Origin: Spirodela intermedia
Lineage: Eukaryota > Streptophyta > Magnoliopsida > Alismatales > Araceae
Direction of reading: 5' to 3'
Assembly: GCA_902729315.2 (NCBI GenBank)
Contig: LR746265.1
Location: 9,419,392 to 9,483,391, forward strand
Length of the DNA stretch: 64,000 nt
Made by a program: the position numbers and the translations under genes
Shown here: piece by piece, positions 43,203-55,700 of the stretch
Layout: every line of letters begins with the position of its first letter
How positions within the stretch are numbered: position 1 is the first letter of the stretch
Notes under the pieces: model-generated
Database searches by the model: none
What the model saw: the letters and a program-made list of their open reading frames with translations, nothing else
What the model was told of the DNA's origin: nothing

Positions 43203-46200
43203 TAGGAAAAAGTTTCATGCTTGTACCTACAGAAAGATAAGCCAATTTTTGATAGGATAAGATTTGATATTTTGGAGGTCTTTTAAAATTCAATAAAGAC
43301 ACTCCCCCCCCCCCCTTCATCGTGTGTAGGTAGAGACGGCAAGCAAGACTATAAAGGTACTATTTGACTAAATAACGTTCAATCCAATAATGGAATTTTA
43401 TTCAATAACATTCAAGCCCGTTGACAATCCAACTATGAAATTTAATTCAAAGACATTGATTTCATAATGATGCAATTCGGAAAATTCAAACTAAAAAAGA
43501 ATTTTAAATAAGAAAAATAGTTCCTAATATTTAAACAGGATTAGCTTAAACTTTCGTCATTGATTAAGAAATATTTTGAACAATTTTATGGTTTTCACAT
43601 ATTTACCGAATTATATGTTGAATGCAACAAATAAAGTTAATTTTCGATTTAATGTCTATGAAGAAACCATAAATGTGTCATAAATTTAAAATGGCACATA
43701 GGGCATTATATTTCCTGAAGTTTTATGTCATGGGATGTAAGTGGCCAGTTGGGGTGTGAGATACAATCGTTATCAAGATTTCTCTTAAATTATGCAAATG
43801 CTTAGTATATATAGGCCTATCCTAGATGATTTCCTCAGCTAATCCATAAATGTTCAAATATCACGTAAAAAACATATTACCATCAATAAAATTGTAATTA
43901 ATAAATGTATTTGTTAATTTTTTTGATAAACTATCTCAATGACCTCATCGTAAATGCTTAAAGGATATATATCTTCATGTAATTGGAATTCGTGAAATTA
44001 TTTTCAGAATTATAACTAGGGTATGTCCTAGGGGTATCAATGTTCAACATTTAAAAGCAGAATTATATTTTATTTCTTTATATCACTACTGAATAATTTT
44101 ATTATTTTATCATATTTTAATTTACACATATATTACACTTTCTCTTTATTAAGCAATATAGGTGTTATTTGGCACAATTCAAAGAGTAAGTAATAATTTT
44201 ATTTAATAATAATGTTTATCATTCATTTTCTAGATCTGAAGTTGCTAATATTTCTTTGAGGGTGGAAAAGATCAAAACAGAATTATTCATTTGTAATTTG
44301 CCTTAGCATTGAAATTTTCTATAACTCCTTACTACTTGGTATTATTTTGTGCAAAACGTCCATACATCCATCCTAGATGCTGCCACCAAGATATATAGCA
44401 GATCATTATTGGTTAGTATGATGGTTGACTTGTTGAAGGTAAAACTTGCATTTTGTTTGCTTTCCTACTTTCTCCTTGTGAAACTGGTAGATACTGATAC
44501 TCACTCTAAAGTCATGGATAGTCATCTCAGTGCAACTAGAGATGAGAATGGCATTGGAAACAAAAGAGAAAGTAGGGATAGACTCTAGATACTCCTTTGA
44601 TGGCTGGACACTGGAATTGATCTCAAGTTTTTTGACAAGAAAAAGGATTAGATAATTTCACATACCTTAGTTGGAAACAATGAGACTAATTACAATCATT
44701 TTTTCATAAAACTATACATTGTAGGTATCATCACTAAAAGTTCATTTATGTTTGCAATGGTTATTTTGTAAGCTTTCAGTACTTACATATGTACATATGT
44801 GTGTAGCATGAGAATATCATATCTATGTCTCCATCAATGGCGTATTAAGGTGTTTTCCATTATTTATCAAATGCAATGTATTCCATCTTTTCACAATACT
44901 TTCATGTGTGCTAAATTAACACATGTACTTGAAATGTCTTCCTCTTGTCCTTGGACTCAATTTAACAAGAATAAATGGAACTTTTGGTAAACTGAAACTA
45001 GTAAATTATTAATATGTGTAATATTTTCTTGCAATGAATAAAAACATTTATATTAATCATTGACCTCTTTAATTCTTCATAAATGTTATTTATTGATTAA
45101 ATAAATATACCTTGCCGCAACTTGAAGCAATCGAACATCTTTAGGGATGGTTTATCATTTGAAATCCTCTATAGCTATTCCCTACTATCTCACTTAAAAA
45201 TTTATTTTCTTCTAGATGTATAATAAAAATCATTCACAATTAAAATACTTCAAAAATCATTGTTTTATGTCTATAACATTGCTACCACCAACGATTCTTC
45301 AGTGTACAGTAATAATCATTTTATGATTGACTAACTAACAAGAAGAACCAAAAATCAGTATATCACATATTTTAAGTCATAAAAGAATAGAGATGATTTA
45401 ATGGTGATAGTTGGGAAATGACCTTCTTTGCAATGATGAAATTAAGACAATTTATGCCAATTGATTTTTCTACATCCAAGTGCTGATAAGCTGATTGAGA
45501 TGTATTTATTGTTGTCATTCTAAGCATTTAAGTTAATTTTACAGTAGAAAAGCTCAATGATGCTGAAGAGGCTATATCTAAGGACTAGATGTCAGGATGA
45601 GAAATGACTTTATGGTTTCTAGTTAGTGGCAGACATATTGGAAGAAGGGAAAGGTCTTGATGGTTTCGATAAGGAAAATTTAGATATGGTAGAATCAAGG
45701 ATTAAAAATCTTGAAATAGGCTACACTGTTCTTATGTAGAGAGGAAAGATGAAATCTAGATGGCTCCCAAATTATTTAATGGTATCATATGTATCTAGGA
45801 TTGTGAAAGTTTGAGATCCAATATGCAAAGTAGATGATGAAATTATTTTCTAGGGTACCTCTAGAGAAAAACTACAAGATTCTATGACCAAACTGAAAAT
45901 GAAGGAGAAGAAAGATTAGGAAAGATATGTAGACAAAAAATTCAAATTTGAGCAACTAGATTCGAAATTATTGAAGTCTTCTTTGATAAGTTTGTTCGTT
46001 GATCTTAAAATCCAATCAGATTTGTTAGAGTGTATTAGTATTTGAATTAAAAGACATCTAATCAGATTTTTAATAAATGTACTAGTATTTGAGTTAAAAG
46101 TGTTTGATATATTATTTGTGCAGCTCATGAGTAAGGATGGTGCCACTCTTAAGGTTTGATGGGTTCTCTATAGGAAGATAATCTTCATCTGCAAGAATGA

Positions 46201-46293
46201 AATTTTGCAAATGGTTGAGAATATTTGGAGAATTTTATCTGGAAAAAAATTTAAAAGGTGCAGAGGAAATATAATAGAGGATGATTTTGATTG
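43203..46293. other. AT-rich sequence without recognisable genes
   Basis: A 12-C run occurs at about 43304. The rest is AT-rich with only short chance frames. A plus-strand frame from about 45664 to 46159 is open except for five stops (TAG/TGA) and may be a decayed coding remnant. No family is recognised. Confidence 0.5.
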
Positions 46294-46726
46294 ATGTTTG
46301 ATAAGTCTTCATTATCATGAGTTAATAATTAGTAAATAATATAGTTTTAGCCTTAACTCATGATAAATAGACTTATATTTGTGTTAAAGCATGAAAAGTA
46401 GTTTTCAGTTGATTAACGTGAATTTTTGGGTAATTATGTGATTTTATACGATTTTTACAGTCTTTGTTTTGAGATAAATGAAGAACAAGAAATAAAAATA
46501 AAAATATTGCAAAATGGGGGGGACCCGCCGGCCAGCCGGGCCCGCAAGCGGGTCGGAAGTGCAGTCGGGGAGTAGCCACGAGCAGGGGCTCGGGCTCGAG
46601 TGGCTTGCTTGGATCGATAGGGGCACGTGTGCGCCACTCCCCTTTCACGTCACCGGTGGCCAGCCGGCTGTGGGGCAAGGAGTGGTCGTACACGCGAGAG
46701 GACTTTGCCTAGAAAGCTAACTTTAC

Positions 46727-46734
46727 TATATATT
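46727..46734 (+). promoter_or_regulatory. Putative TATA box of the solo LTR
   Basis: TATATATT lies about 430 bp into the LTR, at the border of the AT-rich left part and the GC-rich centre. A CG-rich stretch follows. This suits the U3/R border of an LTR, but no transcript start is visible. Confidence 0.4.
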
Positions 46735-46803
46735 CGCCCGAATAATCCGCGCACAACCGATGTGGGACTAAATCCACCTTGTAAGGCGCCGGCGACCGCC
46801 GCG

Positions 46804-46814
46804 GGTTCGAATCC
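46804..46814 (+). other. tRNA B-box-like sequence inside the LTR
   Basis: GGTTCGAATCC matches the Pol III B box and tRNA T-loop consensus. The flanking bases cannot form a full T stem, and no A box or acceptor stem is found upstream, so this is not a tRNA gene. Confidence 0.45.
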
Positions 46815-47165
46815 TCCCAGAGTCAAAATTCATATATTTTTAACTGATTATCGCGACTTTCCTGCAGATCGCCGGTGAAGGATTAAGCAACCGGAATCGC
46901 TAGATCATCGGCGAAAATCTCATCAACGCGATTCGCGGAGCATTGCTACTAAAATTGCTGAACGATTCGCGATAAAAGGATCGCAATCCATCGAGTAAAT
47001 CATCTCCGATTGATCGACGAACAAGCCGTCGTCAGGAAGAGGACGATCCGCCGGGAGACGAGTCGCCACCTCCTGAGAGCGTACCAGATGCGATGAAGAG
47101 CCTCCCCTTGCTGCGCGGACCTGAGGATGAAGCTCCCTAACACGCGCCCCACCTCCATCCAGCTC

Positions 47166-47242
47166 CTCTCCGTCGGGTGACAGCCGCCGGAGAGCCGCAA
47201 AGTCGCCGTTTTTCCGCTCCGTCGGGTGACAGTCGCCGGAGA
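47166..47242. repeat. Short direct repeat in the LTR centre
   Basis: The phrase CTCCGTCGGGTGACAG followed by (C/T)CGCCGGAG occurs twice, about 50 bp apart, within the GC-rich part of the solo LTR. Confidence 0.7.
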
Positions 47243-47931
47243 CGACTCGACGACCCACTTCATTGATCTCTAGACTTCGCGAGAAGATCTAGAGATTGCC
47301 TACGTCGTCTTTGTCCAAGGAGAGCCTTCGAGGCCGTGGACACTGCACGACGATCCTCCCGAACGCTCAGGATTCCGATGCATCGCCGAAGCATCGCCGT
47401 CGCGACGCCGGAACTCTGGTTTCCTGCTTTCAATTTAATTTACGCTTTATTTAGTGATACTTTGTGTGATTTTAATTTACCAAACTATACTTCGTTCAAT
47501 TACGATTCTTCCGGCTTTTACAGATCTTAATTTGATTAATTAAATCGTCTGTAATCGCTTACGTAAGAATTGCCGGGCGGAACTCTGTTTCCGCCCGATT
47601 CGCGTTCGCCGGGCGCTGACGTCATCCTGTCGTCCGCATCCTTATTTTCTCTTTTTTTTCGTGAATTTTAAATATATTTCCTTTTCATTTCCTAGTATAA
47701 AATTCATAGAAAATCGTATTCATTGAGAAAAACTCTGAATAATTACAAAATATTATATTACATCCCTGTGATCGACCTGGGAAATTACCGCTATTTTTGG
47801 AACTTTTATTGAATTATAATTGATATATTTATTTATAAATACTTCTAAATATCCGGAAATTCGTATTTTCTAGTTTTATAAATTTTAGATTTGCGTGATT
47901 TAATATACAACAACTGAGTCACGTCAATGTT

Positions 47932-50900
47932 CTAGGTGAGGCAATAGCTTGAGGTAAGAGAAAGTTTTCAGAATAAAACCAAACTAATTGTAAGGACTGT
48001 CCCATGGTCTTCATATTGATGTGTATAGTCAACATAAGTTTCTACAAAGCTTAGGTGTGACCAATTTGGTCAATGAACATGAACATTTCATACATTTGGT
48101 CTATGACATGGGTATAAGAAATGGTGATGTGACTATAAATAATTGGAAATGGATAATAAAATACATAGCTGATATCAAATAAGTTGAAAAGGGGGAATAT
48201 ATATAAAGAAAAATCAAAGTAAAAATGTAGGGGGTTATCTATTACAAAGTATTATTTTATTGCATATTGTGACAAATAATTGAGAACAGTGTCAAAACTG
48301 AAATGTTAGTTTGGAAAAAGAGAGCAAGAGAATGAATCTTTTTATTGAAGGATCAGAAAAAAATCGGTCTGGATCTACTGTAGGAATTATTTGGAAGATC
48401 CAAAACTCAAAATAGTGGTATTTGCTAGCAACAGCATAATGGAGGCAATGAACATGCCATGACTATTAGGAAGTTTGTACTTTAGTCAGAGGCTATGTAG
48501 GATTCATGTACTAAAGTCATTCAAAACTAAAAATTACCTTGAGACAAAAAAATATGCAAATTTACATAAGAAAGGACTATAACATTCAGATGTATTATTA
48601 TTGACAAATAATATCTACTATCTGGATGAATAAAGAATGAATAGTTTAGAAGAAGACTAAAATAATGTAAACAGATCACCTTATAGCCCATAACCATAAA
48701 TTACATAGATACTATATTAAACATTTATGGATATCTTGAAGAGATAGTTGAAAGAATGGTGCTATGATCGCTAAAGAGAGAAGAAGACAACAATTGCACA
48801 TGAGGTGGTGACCAATTTATAAGAAGCTATTCTCTATAAACAACAATGACAAACTAGTTTCTACCCAAAATGGCTCAGCAAAGATGGAGAAGTGTAAACC
48901 ATTCCATCAAGGAACAAACAAATTTGGAAAATAGTTTTATTATTATTGGTTACAAGCATGATGGAAGAAACCAATTATATTATCTACTAATTTGTATCAC
49001 ACTCCTATCTATTATGATTAATTGTTATTAATGGTTGAGGATGCCATAATAACCCAATTTATGTTGCATTCCAAAGCCCAACAATGAGTCAGTTAAAGGA
49101 AAAGAAACTTGACAAGGCTCATTTACTACAGAGTTCATACCCGAATGAACATCAGAAAAAATGCACATCCATGTATTTGTGCAGAATTGAATCTACTAAG
49201 GAATCTGGAATATAATTATATTGCCTCATCAACATAAACATAGGGTAAACCTTGTGGAAAAATAGCTTCATAAAAGGATATTGCAACTGAAAACCATTAT
49301 TAGTTAAGAGTTTTTTGCAAATGGTTGAACATGCCATGAAGACATAAATGACAGTTTGATACTAAGCCAAATAGAGAGCTAGAGAAAAAACACATGACAA
49401 AGTTTTGGAAGGTTATTCATGAGATTGTAACCAAGTAGAGAAATTATTTACTACCTATCAATTGGATACAAAGATTTAAATGAAAAATGGGGGGAACAAA
49501 GAGATAGAAACAAGGAAATTCATTCTTAAAAGAGAGCGAGAAAACTGAATTGAGCATTTACTATATGTTTGAATTTGGAATAAAATATTAAGAAATAAGA
49601 ATAAAATAGTGCCTACCATAATATAGTCTAAAGGCCGCTATTAAGCTGGGAGAGAAAGAACTCAGCATAGGTATGGCCAAGGATACAATGAGTTAGAGGC
49701 CACCTTCAAAATAATCGTTAACTAGAAGTGAAATTAATCCAAATATCATACAAAAAATACTCGTGCAAAAAGTCACAAAGTTAAATTTGCTAAGAATTTT
49801 CATGTTTAATTCATGTTCATAATTGACTCACGTTTGGCCACTATTTTTATGGTGAAATAATAAATGTTTCAAAAGAAAAAAATAAACTACTAATTAAAGT
49901 TCACAATGTATACCTTCCTCATCAATCACATAGATTTTATTTGTATTATTGAGGGTATCATGAACATGCAACTGAAATAATCCTATTAGACCTAAAAGAT
50001 GGAGAAGAAAGACAGCACATGACACTATTTTGGCAAGATTCACATCGAGTGACATCAAAATAGACATTATTCACTTTTGAAAAAAATCAGAGGCAAAGTT
50101 TCTAGAAAAAATAGCATAAATACAAAGGCTAATGTACATGTAAATTGATTTAATGATGGAAATTTTTTTGGAAATGATCAGTATTATGATATAAATATAG
50201 AATAACCAATACAGGAAAAAACCAAGATACTACTAAGAAAATGTTAGGTATCCCAACCCTATCAATTAAGTTAGATTGCTTCATGTGTTTGAATCTGCAA
50301 TGGTGACTTATTTTGATAGTACATTATGGGGCCATTTGTCAGGTAGGAAAAAAGACAGCATTGTCATGGACAAAAGATGGACACAAATCAATGGCAAACT
50401 CCCAAAGAGTCAAGAAGTAGAGATTAAATTTAGTTAGCCAATATTATACAAGAAAAATATGTTCATGCACAAATATATTGAAATATATTTTCTCTACTGC
50501 TGGAAACATAGGAGGAACCTTGGGAAGGAAGAAAAACAATACTAGGAATAGAGTTTGCAACCAACAACTATCAATTGAACAAAGACTAACAGATGGTGAA
50601 CAATTAGGAATATAATAGTAAGCCAAATAGAAAGTTAGAGAAGAACCACATGACACCATATTAAGGTTGTAAATGGTAAAGTTACCAAGTAGAGATGAAT
50701 CATCAAATTGGAGTGAAATTCTTAAGTAATGTTTATGCAAAACTTGGGGTAGATGACGAGACACTAGCACATGAAGATCATTCCAATAAGAGATACTGAA
50801 ATCTAAAATTAATGATGATTACTAACTTAAATATACAATATCTATTGGTTGAAAAACCCCAAATAATATCAAATGCATAATGCACATATCAAAATTATTA

Positions 50901-52400
50901 ATTGGATTGATATTGTCACAACTTGCTGGCCATGCCAAGACAAGATAACCATTGGTCTACATGCCAATTATAGATAGAGATGAGGAGCATAACTACTCTA
51001 GAAGGACCTTTACTACTAAGGGAATTTATACGAAATATTATGTGAAAAAATCTCAAATGAGCATTAAAGGAAAAACTAAATCTACTGAGCATAGAGGTAT
51101 ACACTCGTATCTATTATTTATGATGCATATATGACTTTATCATATGAACATTTAGCAACCCTCAAGGAAGAACACTCAAAAGAATCAAATGAGAGGATTT
51201 TGACACCCCAAACCATCAATTGCGCAAGGATTTAAAAATGATTAAAACTTGCAATTAAGAAAACACTAATACTATGGCAGAAGTTGGATAGTGACACAAT
51301 AGAGAAATCAGTTGACATAGAAGTGACAAATACCTAAATGAGGCACATGTAAAGCCATGATGAATCATTTATTATTATAAATGATGTTAAAATAAATATG
51401 GCCAGAAAATAGATAAAGACAAAGGTAAATCATTCCAATAATGGTCCTTAAATCTGAAAACGTTATCCTTACTATTGTTGCTGCTACTACTATATTAATT
51501 TATTATTCTTATTTAAATAATTTAAATATCTATTGTTATTGTGGGGATGATTATATGATAAAAAATTTAGAAAGATAAAAATAATTCTAATTGAAGACTA
51601 ATGAAAACCACCAATTGCATCAGGATTGTAGAGAATGGTAAACAACATCATTAACACTAAATGGACACTATGGGAAAAAAAGAAATAGAAGGGAAAAGAA
51701 AAGTCAAGAACAATTATTCACTACTGATAAGATTTATCATTTATAGCATATTAGAGGAAATTTTACATCAATTGCGAAAAGTAAAAATAAATGTCAAATT
51801 ATTATCAGTGTTATTTTTACTACTAATGCCATAGCAATCTATATTGTGCTTATGAATTGGATCCTGGAATAAATCTTTTTGGACGAGATATATAATTTTA
51901 TGAGAGAGTTTTTTTAACTCATAAATATTAACTGTGAGATTATTGTAAATACTCAATCATGCCATCAAGACTAAATTGGCAACATGGAATGAAAGACAAC
52001 ATATAGGTCGGAAACAAAAACCATATCATAGCTATGAGCAATGCTCTACATGAGGTGGAGACCAAATGAGGAGGAACCACTACAAACGACAGAACAGGTA
52101 AGCAAACCTCACAGCACAGAAAGGTAAGTGATAGAGATAAAAACCAATGTAGATGTAGTGTGAAAAACACTCTTATCTCAGATTTGTTACTATTTCAACA
52201 TGAGTGTCTATCATGAGAATGGATAAAGAATCAACACAATGATGAGGGAGCATTTCTTAACCACAACCATCAATTGAGCTAAACACAACCACGTTCATGG
52301 GAATCAAGGTGGTCTGTAGGCAAACACAAATATGCATAGGCAACGATACAAATTCATCATCATCATCGTCTAGGAAGAACGTCTGAAAGATTCCAAGTTT
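47932..52400. repeat. AT-rich degenerate long-period repeat region
   Basis: No gene is seen. Several phrases recur in changed form. One is CCATCAATTG (51225, 52268) with relatives at 50571, 50262 and 51609. Another is AAGCCAAATAGA followed by GTTAGAGAA or GCTAGAGAA and CACATGACA (49362, 50622). Others are CATTCCAATAA (50788, 51432) and CATGAGGTGG with GACCAA (48800, 52050). Spacings of about 640 bp and 1.26 kb appear more than once. This suggests an old tandem array or clustered insertions of one repeat, eroded by mutation. Confidence 0.45.
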
Positions 52401-52583
52401 CTCGATACAGGATTAGCAACGAAAGGAAATAACTTTGTCCATAAAATATCTCCAAATACATGGAGCAAAAACAAAAAAGACAATATAGAAGACACCAATA
52501 AGTGGTCGATACCGAACACAAACCATTATTATCATCACTGAGCTGCAAGAGTGTCCAAACGCCGAGAAAAACCTCTAACTCTA

Positions 52584-53291
52584 TTAAAGATCAAACCACC
52601 TAATAATGCACTCTATGTGGTAACTATGCCCGCAGGGCATTGTCGTGCAGTTGGCGCCCATATATACCATTCCCTTGCAAAAAGGACAGACCGCCGCGGG
52701 CGGAGGCAACGTCGGCGCGGGGGCTACAGCATCCACCGACGCCCCACCCCCCTCTTCAACATCGTCCCCTCTGGGTTTTCTCACCATGAGTCTGTGAGAG
52801 TCGTTTTCCTCGTCGTAGGCAACCTCTGTAACCACCTCAACAGTCAAGGCTGCCCACATTGCCTTGTGCTCGAGAAAACCCGCTTTATTGATGGCGTCAT
52901 TGAGGAACGTGGTGACATCACTGCGGATCTGGCGGCCAGCGGCGTCGGGGAATGGCTCGGGTAGAGACAGCAGCCGGGCGTTGAGGACCCGGAAAGGCTC
53001 CGCTAGAGTGTTATCGCGGTTTCCCATGTCCGCCTGCAAGAGAGAGAAGAAGTTGACGGAGTGAAAAGGTACCGTCAGGTCCCTCTCGTCGATCACACGC
53101 TCCGCCATCAGCTTCCACTTGTGTGTGACGAGGAACTCCATCTTCGTGTCTGCGGGCCCATTTTCGATGCGCACATTGAAGCTGGCGGGGCCGCCGGAAA
53201 CGGAGGTTAGGGTGCGAAGGGTCACCTCGCACCAGCCATTAGCCAAGGGGATCTTGACCTTGTTCTTGCTAGATCTGGCATCGAAGGACAT
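52584..53291 (-). CDS. Half-RING protein A (RING-H2 finger lacking the last CxxC)
   Basis: This single-exon frame encodes 235 aa from MSFDARSS. Residues 1-165 form a region of unknown type with alternating hydrophobic strands (WCEVTLRTL, DTKMEFLVTHKWKLM, HSVNFFSLL, a helix at VTTFLNDAINKAGFLEHKA, ALTVEVVTEVAYD). An acidic and Pro/Ala-rich linker follows. The C-terminus has C202-x2-C205, C220-x-H222, H225-x2-C228, then IIRWFDL and two stops. A normal RING-H2 would continue with a final CxxC, so only six of eight zinc ligands are present. The same frame extends upstream to 53420, but a TATA box at 53398-53405 makes that extension unlikely to be translated, and the paralogue at 59241-59942 starts with the same MSFD motif. 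Function: possibly a RING-type E3 ligase relative, but the finger as read is incomplete. The gene is GC-rich within an AT-rich region. Confidence 0.72.
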   Translation of the reverse strand: MSFDARSSKNKVKIPLANGWCEVTLRTLTSVSGGPASFNVRIENGPADTKMEFLVTHKWKLMAERVIDERDLTVPFHSVNFFSLLQADMGNRDNTLAEPFRVLNARLLSLPEPFPDAAGRQIRSDVTTFLNDAINKAGFLEHKAMWAALTVEVVTEVAYDEENDSHRLMVRKPRGDDVEEGGGASVDAVAPAPTLPPPAAVCPFCKGMVYMGANCTTMPCGHSYHIECIIRWFDL

Positions 53292-53397
53292 GGCTCCTGT
53301 GCTGCGGCGAGTGGTTGTGGGGAAGACGATACTGGCGTTGCGGCAGGAGCCGGCGGAGGTAGCGCGATAGATACAGAGGACAATCAGGGTTGTAGAG

Positions 53398-53405
53398 TAT
53401 ATATA
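53398..53405 (-). promoter_or_regulatory. TATA box of half-RING gene A
   Basis: TATATATA on the minus strand lies 107 bp upstream of the ATG at 53291. A start of transcription about 30 bp downstream would give a 5' UTR of about 75 nt. The motif lies inside the longer upstream frame, arguing against the ATG at 53420. Confidence 0.6.
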
Positions 53406-53420
53406 GGACAAAAGGCTCAT

Positions 53421-55700
53421 TCTTTTCTGCCTATTCCAGACAAAAGGTAGCTTCTTTTTCCCGTGCGCTGGATTCCCGTCGAATGACTGACGCCCACAGC
53501 CTCCTCCTCCCGAGAGAATGCCACGTAATTGATAGGTCTCTGAACGATGCCACTGGCCTCCCTCCCTACGATTTCACTGTTCTTTTTTAAGGCCGGTTCA
53601 CTGTAGAAATATTTTAAAATAAAACGGTGATGTAGTCCCGCGCTCCATTTCCGACTCTGCAGCCGGCACGGGGACACTCGGCGAAAACGGGGAGCTACGT
53701 CCAGCTCTGATCCTCACAGTCGTTTCCAGAGGCAACAGGGCTCTCACAGCATGCGGACGGCGACGAGCACAAGGATCATACGGACGGCGAATGCAGGAGA
53801 GAGCAATTTCTCCGGGTAGTCGCCATGGTCTCTTCCCTTATCCCTTTATTCAGGAACCTTCCCCCGGTGTTTTCCCATTCCACTACTGATTATTTCCCCT
53901 TCCGGCCAAGCGAGCTCACAAATAGGATGACTGCGAGGTCTGCGCATGTGAAGGAAGCCATGGGCGGATAATGTGGCCAACAAAAGGGCATCTCCTTCCG
54001 CGGAAACGGCCGAAACCCAGAAGACCAGCAGAACTCCGATGCTATCGCCAAAGCTAACCTCAGAAGAACATAGAAAATTCTCAGCAGGTGCGTCCGAGCA
54101 GTTTTAGCTCCACAACGGCCTCGAAGGGTGGAATCCAATAAGAGAATACCGGGAGCGAGTAGAAGATTCGGAGAATGCACTGGAAGTATCTGAAAAGTAA
54201 AGGCAAAATGCGGCCAAGACAGCAACTCTGCTGATGTTTAGTGTGATGGAGAAGCGCATTGCATCAGCAGAAGAAGTTTGACATGTTTCAAGCAAACCTA
54301 GGACAGATTCGGGTGTAATGAGGAGCTATCCTCTGAATGAGATTCGCGAGGTGATTGCCATCCTTAAAATAGCCTTCCTCCGAAGCTCGTCTTCAACCAG
54401 GAATCTGTGCGGTGTTGGCTCGTCTTCAAGCCATAGGCGCACAGATTCCGGTGTACTGAGCAATCTACTTTTTCTTGATTTTCAATCCTTTATGTTTTAT
54501 CAATCGTATTATCTGATGTAAGAAAATTATGGGAAAACTCAAACGGCGTGCAGCATTGGGAGATTTCTAGGGTTAGAATATCTATGCGAATCTCGATGCT
54601 AAGGGCCCTTCGATAATCCAATTCGCTGGGCCAGGACCTGATGGTCTCATTGAGATCTCCATGAGGCCGAGAGCCCTCACATACCAAGCACAATAATACA
54701 GTTAACAGGAGTGCATTCTACAAGGTAATTTTTGTTTGATTCCTTTATACCAGATGTGGAAGGGTCCCAGATATTCCACAGATGTGGATAACTTCAAGAA
54801 ATGATATCTAGAAAGGACATACATTTTGGTGCTTTGGTAACATGGTTAGCGTAAGATATCATCGATATCATTATTTTTATTTGTATTGCTCTTTTTGGGC
54901 TTTTTAACTTAGGTCGAGTCGTTTATAGGCTTTAGTATCTCTAGTGTTTTTGGTTTATGAATTTTCATCATCATTAGAGTCATTGTTTATCGATGAAAGT
55001 TTCATTGCTAACATATGATACAAAATATTATTTTGAGATGTCAATTGTTCGGTTGGAGGGATTGCTTATCGGTATGAACAAGTCTACTTACTTAGGTGAG
55101 TCTGAAGCCACTTTCAATGACACAATATTCACTTGAGCATGGGATGAAGCCCATTTGTTTCAGCGTGTTGGAGTCAAATTGAACATTAGATAAGTACATC
55201 AAAACATTCATTTAAATTAGGTGGTTAAAGGTTATTTTCATTAATACATCGAAGGACTTTCCACAGTGAGTTCGACCCCATTTTTACAATGAACTGCTTG
55301 AAGGAAGAATGGGAGGGAAGTAAACTATTGAGGAAATCCAGCCTTACAATTATGTCGATGTACATCCATTGCAGTGGTGAGGAGCGGGAAGACAATGCCA
55401 GCGAATAACAGGAAAGAGGATCACCTTCGCTGCCATTGGTCCCTCTTAACCCCAGTAGAAGTGCGGTCACCAGAGAAAAATTTAAAGAGGGGTGCAGGGG
55501 GGGGGGGGGGGGATCAATGTCTTTTGACCGCTTCGGGCTCGATGCGTTTTGCACCGAGTATCGGTAAAAGGGAGAGGAAACAGGACAAGAGCAAGAGGAA
55601 ACATGGCGAGGCAATGGATTATTTGGCGGTGTAAGAGGGTATATTAAACTGGCCATCAGGATGAGCAAATGAAATCTAGATACGGGAGATCAACAAGTAT
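53421..55700. other. Upstream flank of gene A and unassigned sequence
   Basis: The first few hundred bases are the promoter side of gene A. Further on, moderately GC-rich sequence (53900-54300, 55370-55640) has open frames on both strands but no recognised protein. A short direct repeat, GCTCGTCTTCAA, occurs at about 54385 and 54418. A 14-G run sits at about 55498. Confidence 0.4.

Larger units (their letters stand above)
46294..47931 (+). mobile_element. Solo LTR (family 2) with perfect target-site duplication
   Basis: The LTR body is 46299-47926 (1628 bp), starting TGATAAGTCTTC and ending GAGTCACGTCA. It is flanked by ATGTT at 46294-46298 and ATGTT at 47927-47931, a perfect 5-bp duplication. 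There is no internal domain, so it is a solo LTR left by recombination between two LTRs. Its ends match the nested block at 39042-40711 in opposite orientation. The centre (46515-47420) is GC-rich and has a TATA box followed by a putative transcribed region. Confidence 0.9.

Noticed and set aside
45664-46159. Decayed plus-strand coding frame with only five stops
   Set aside because: No family is recognisable, and the stop count is not low enough in AT-rich DNA to be convincing. Mentioned only in the region entry.
46800-46820. tRNA gene at the GGTTCGAATCC sequence
   Set aside because: No A box, acceptor stem or cloverleaf can be formed from the surrounding bases.
46923-47263. Minus-strand frames of 87-111 aa in the solo LTR
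   Set aside because: They lie in the GC-rich LTR core, contain the internal direct repeat and resemble no protein.
53292-53420. Signal-peptide-like extension of half-RING protein A (MSLLSYIYSTT...)
   Set aside because: A TATA box lies inside this stretch, so it is more likely promoter and 5' UTR than coding.
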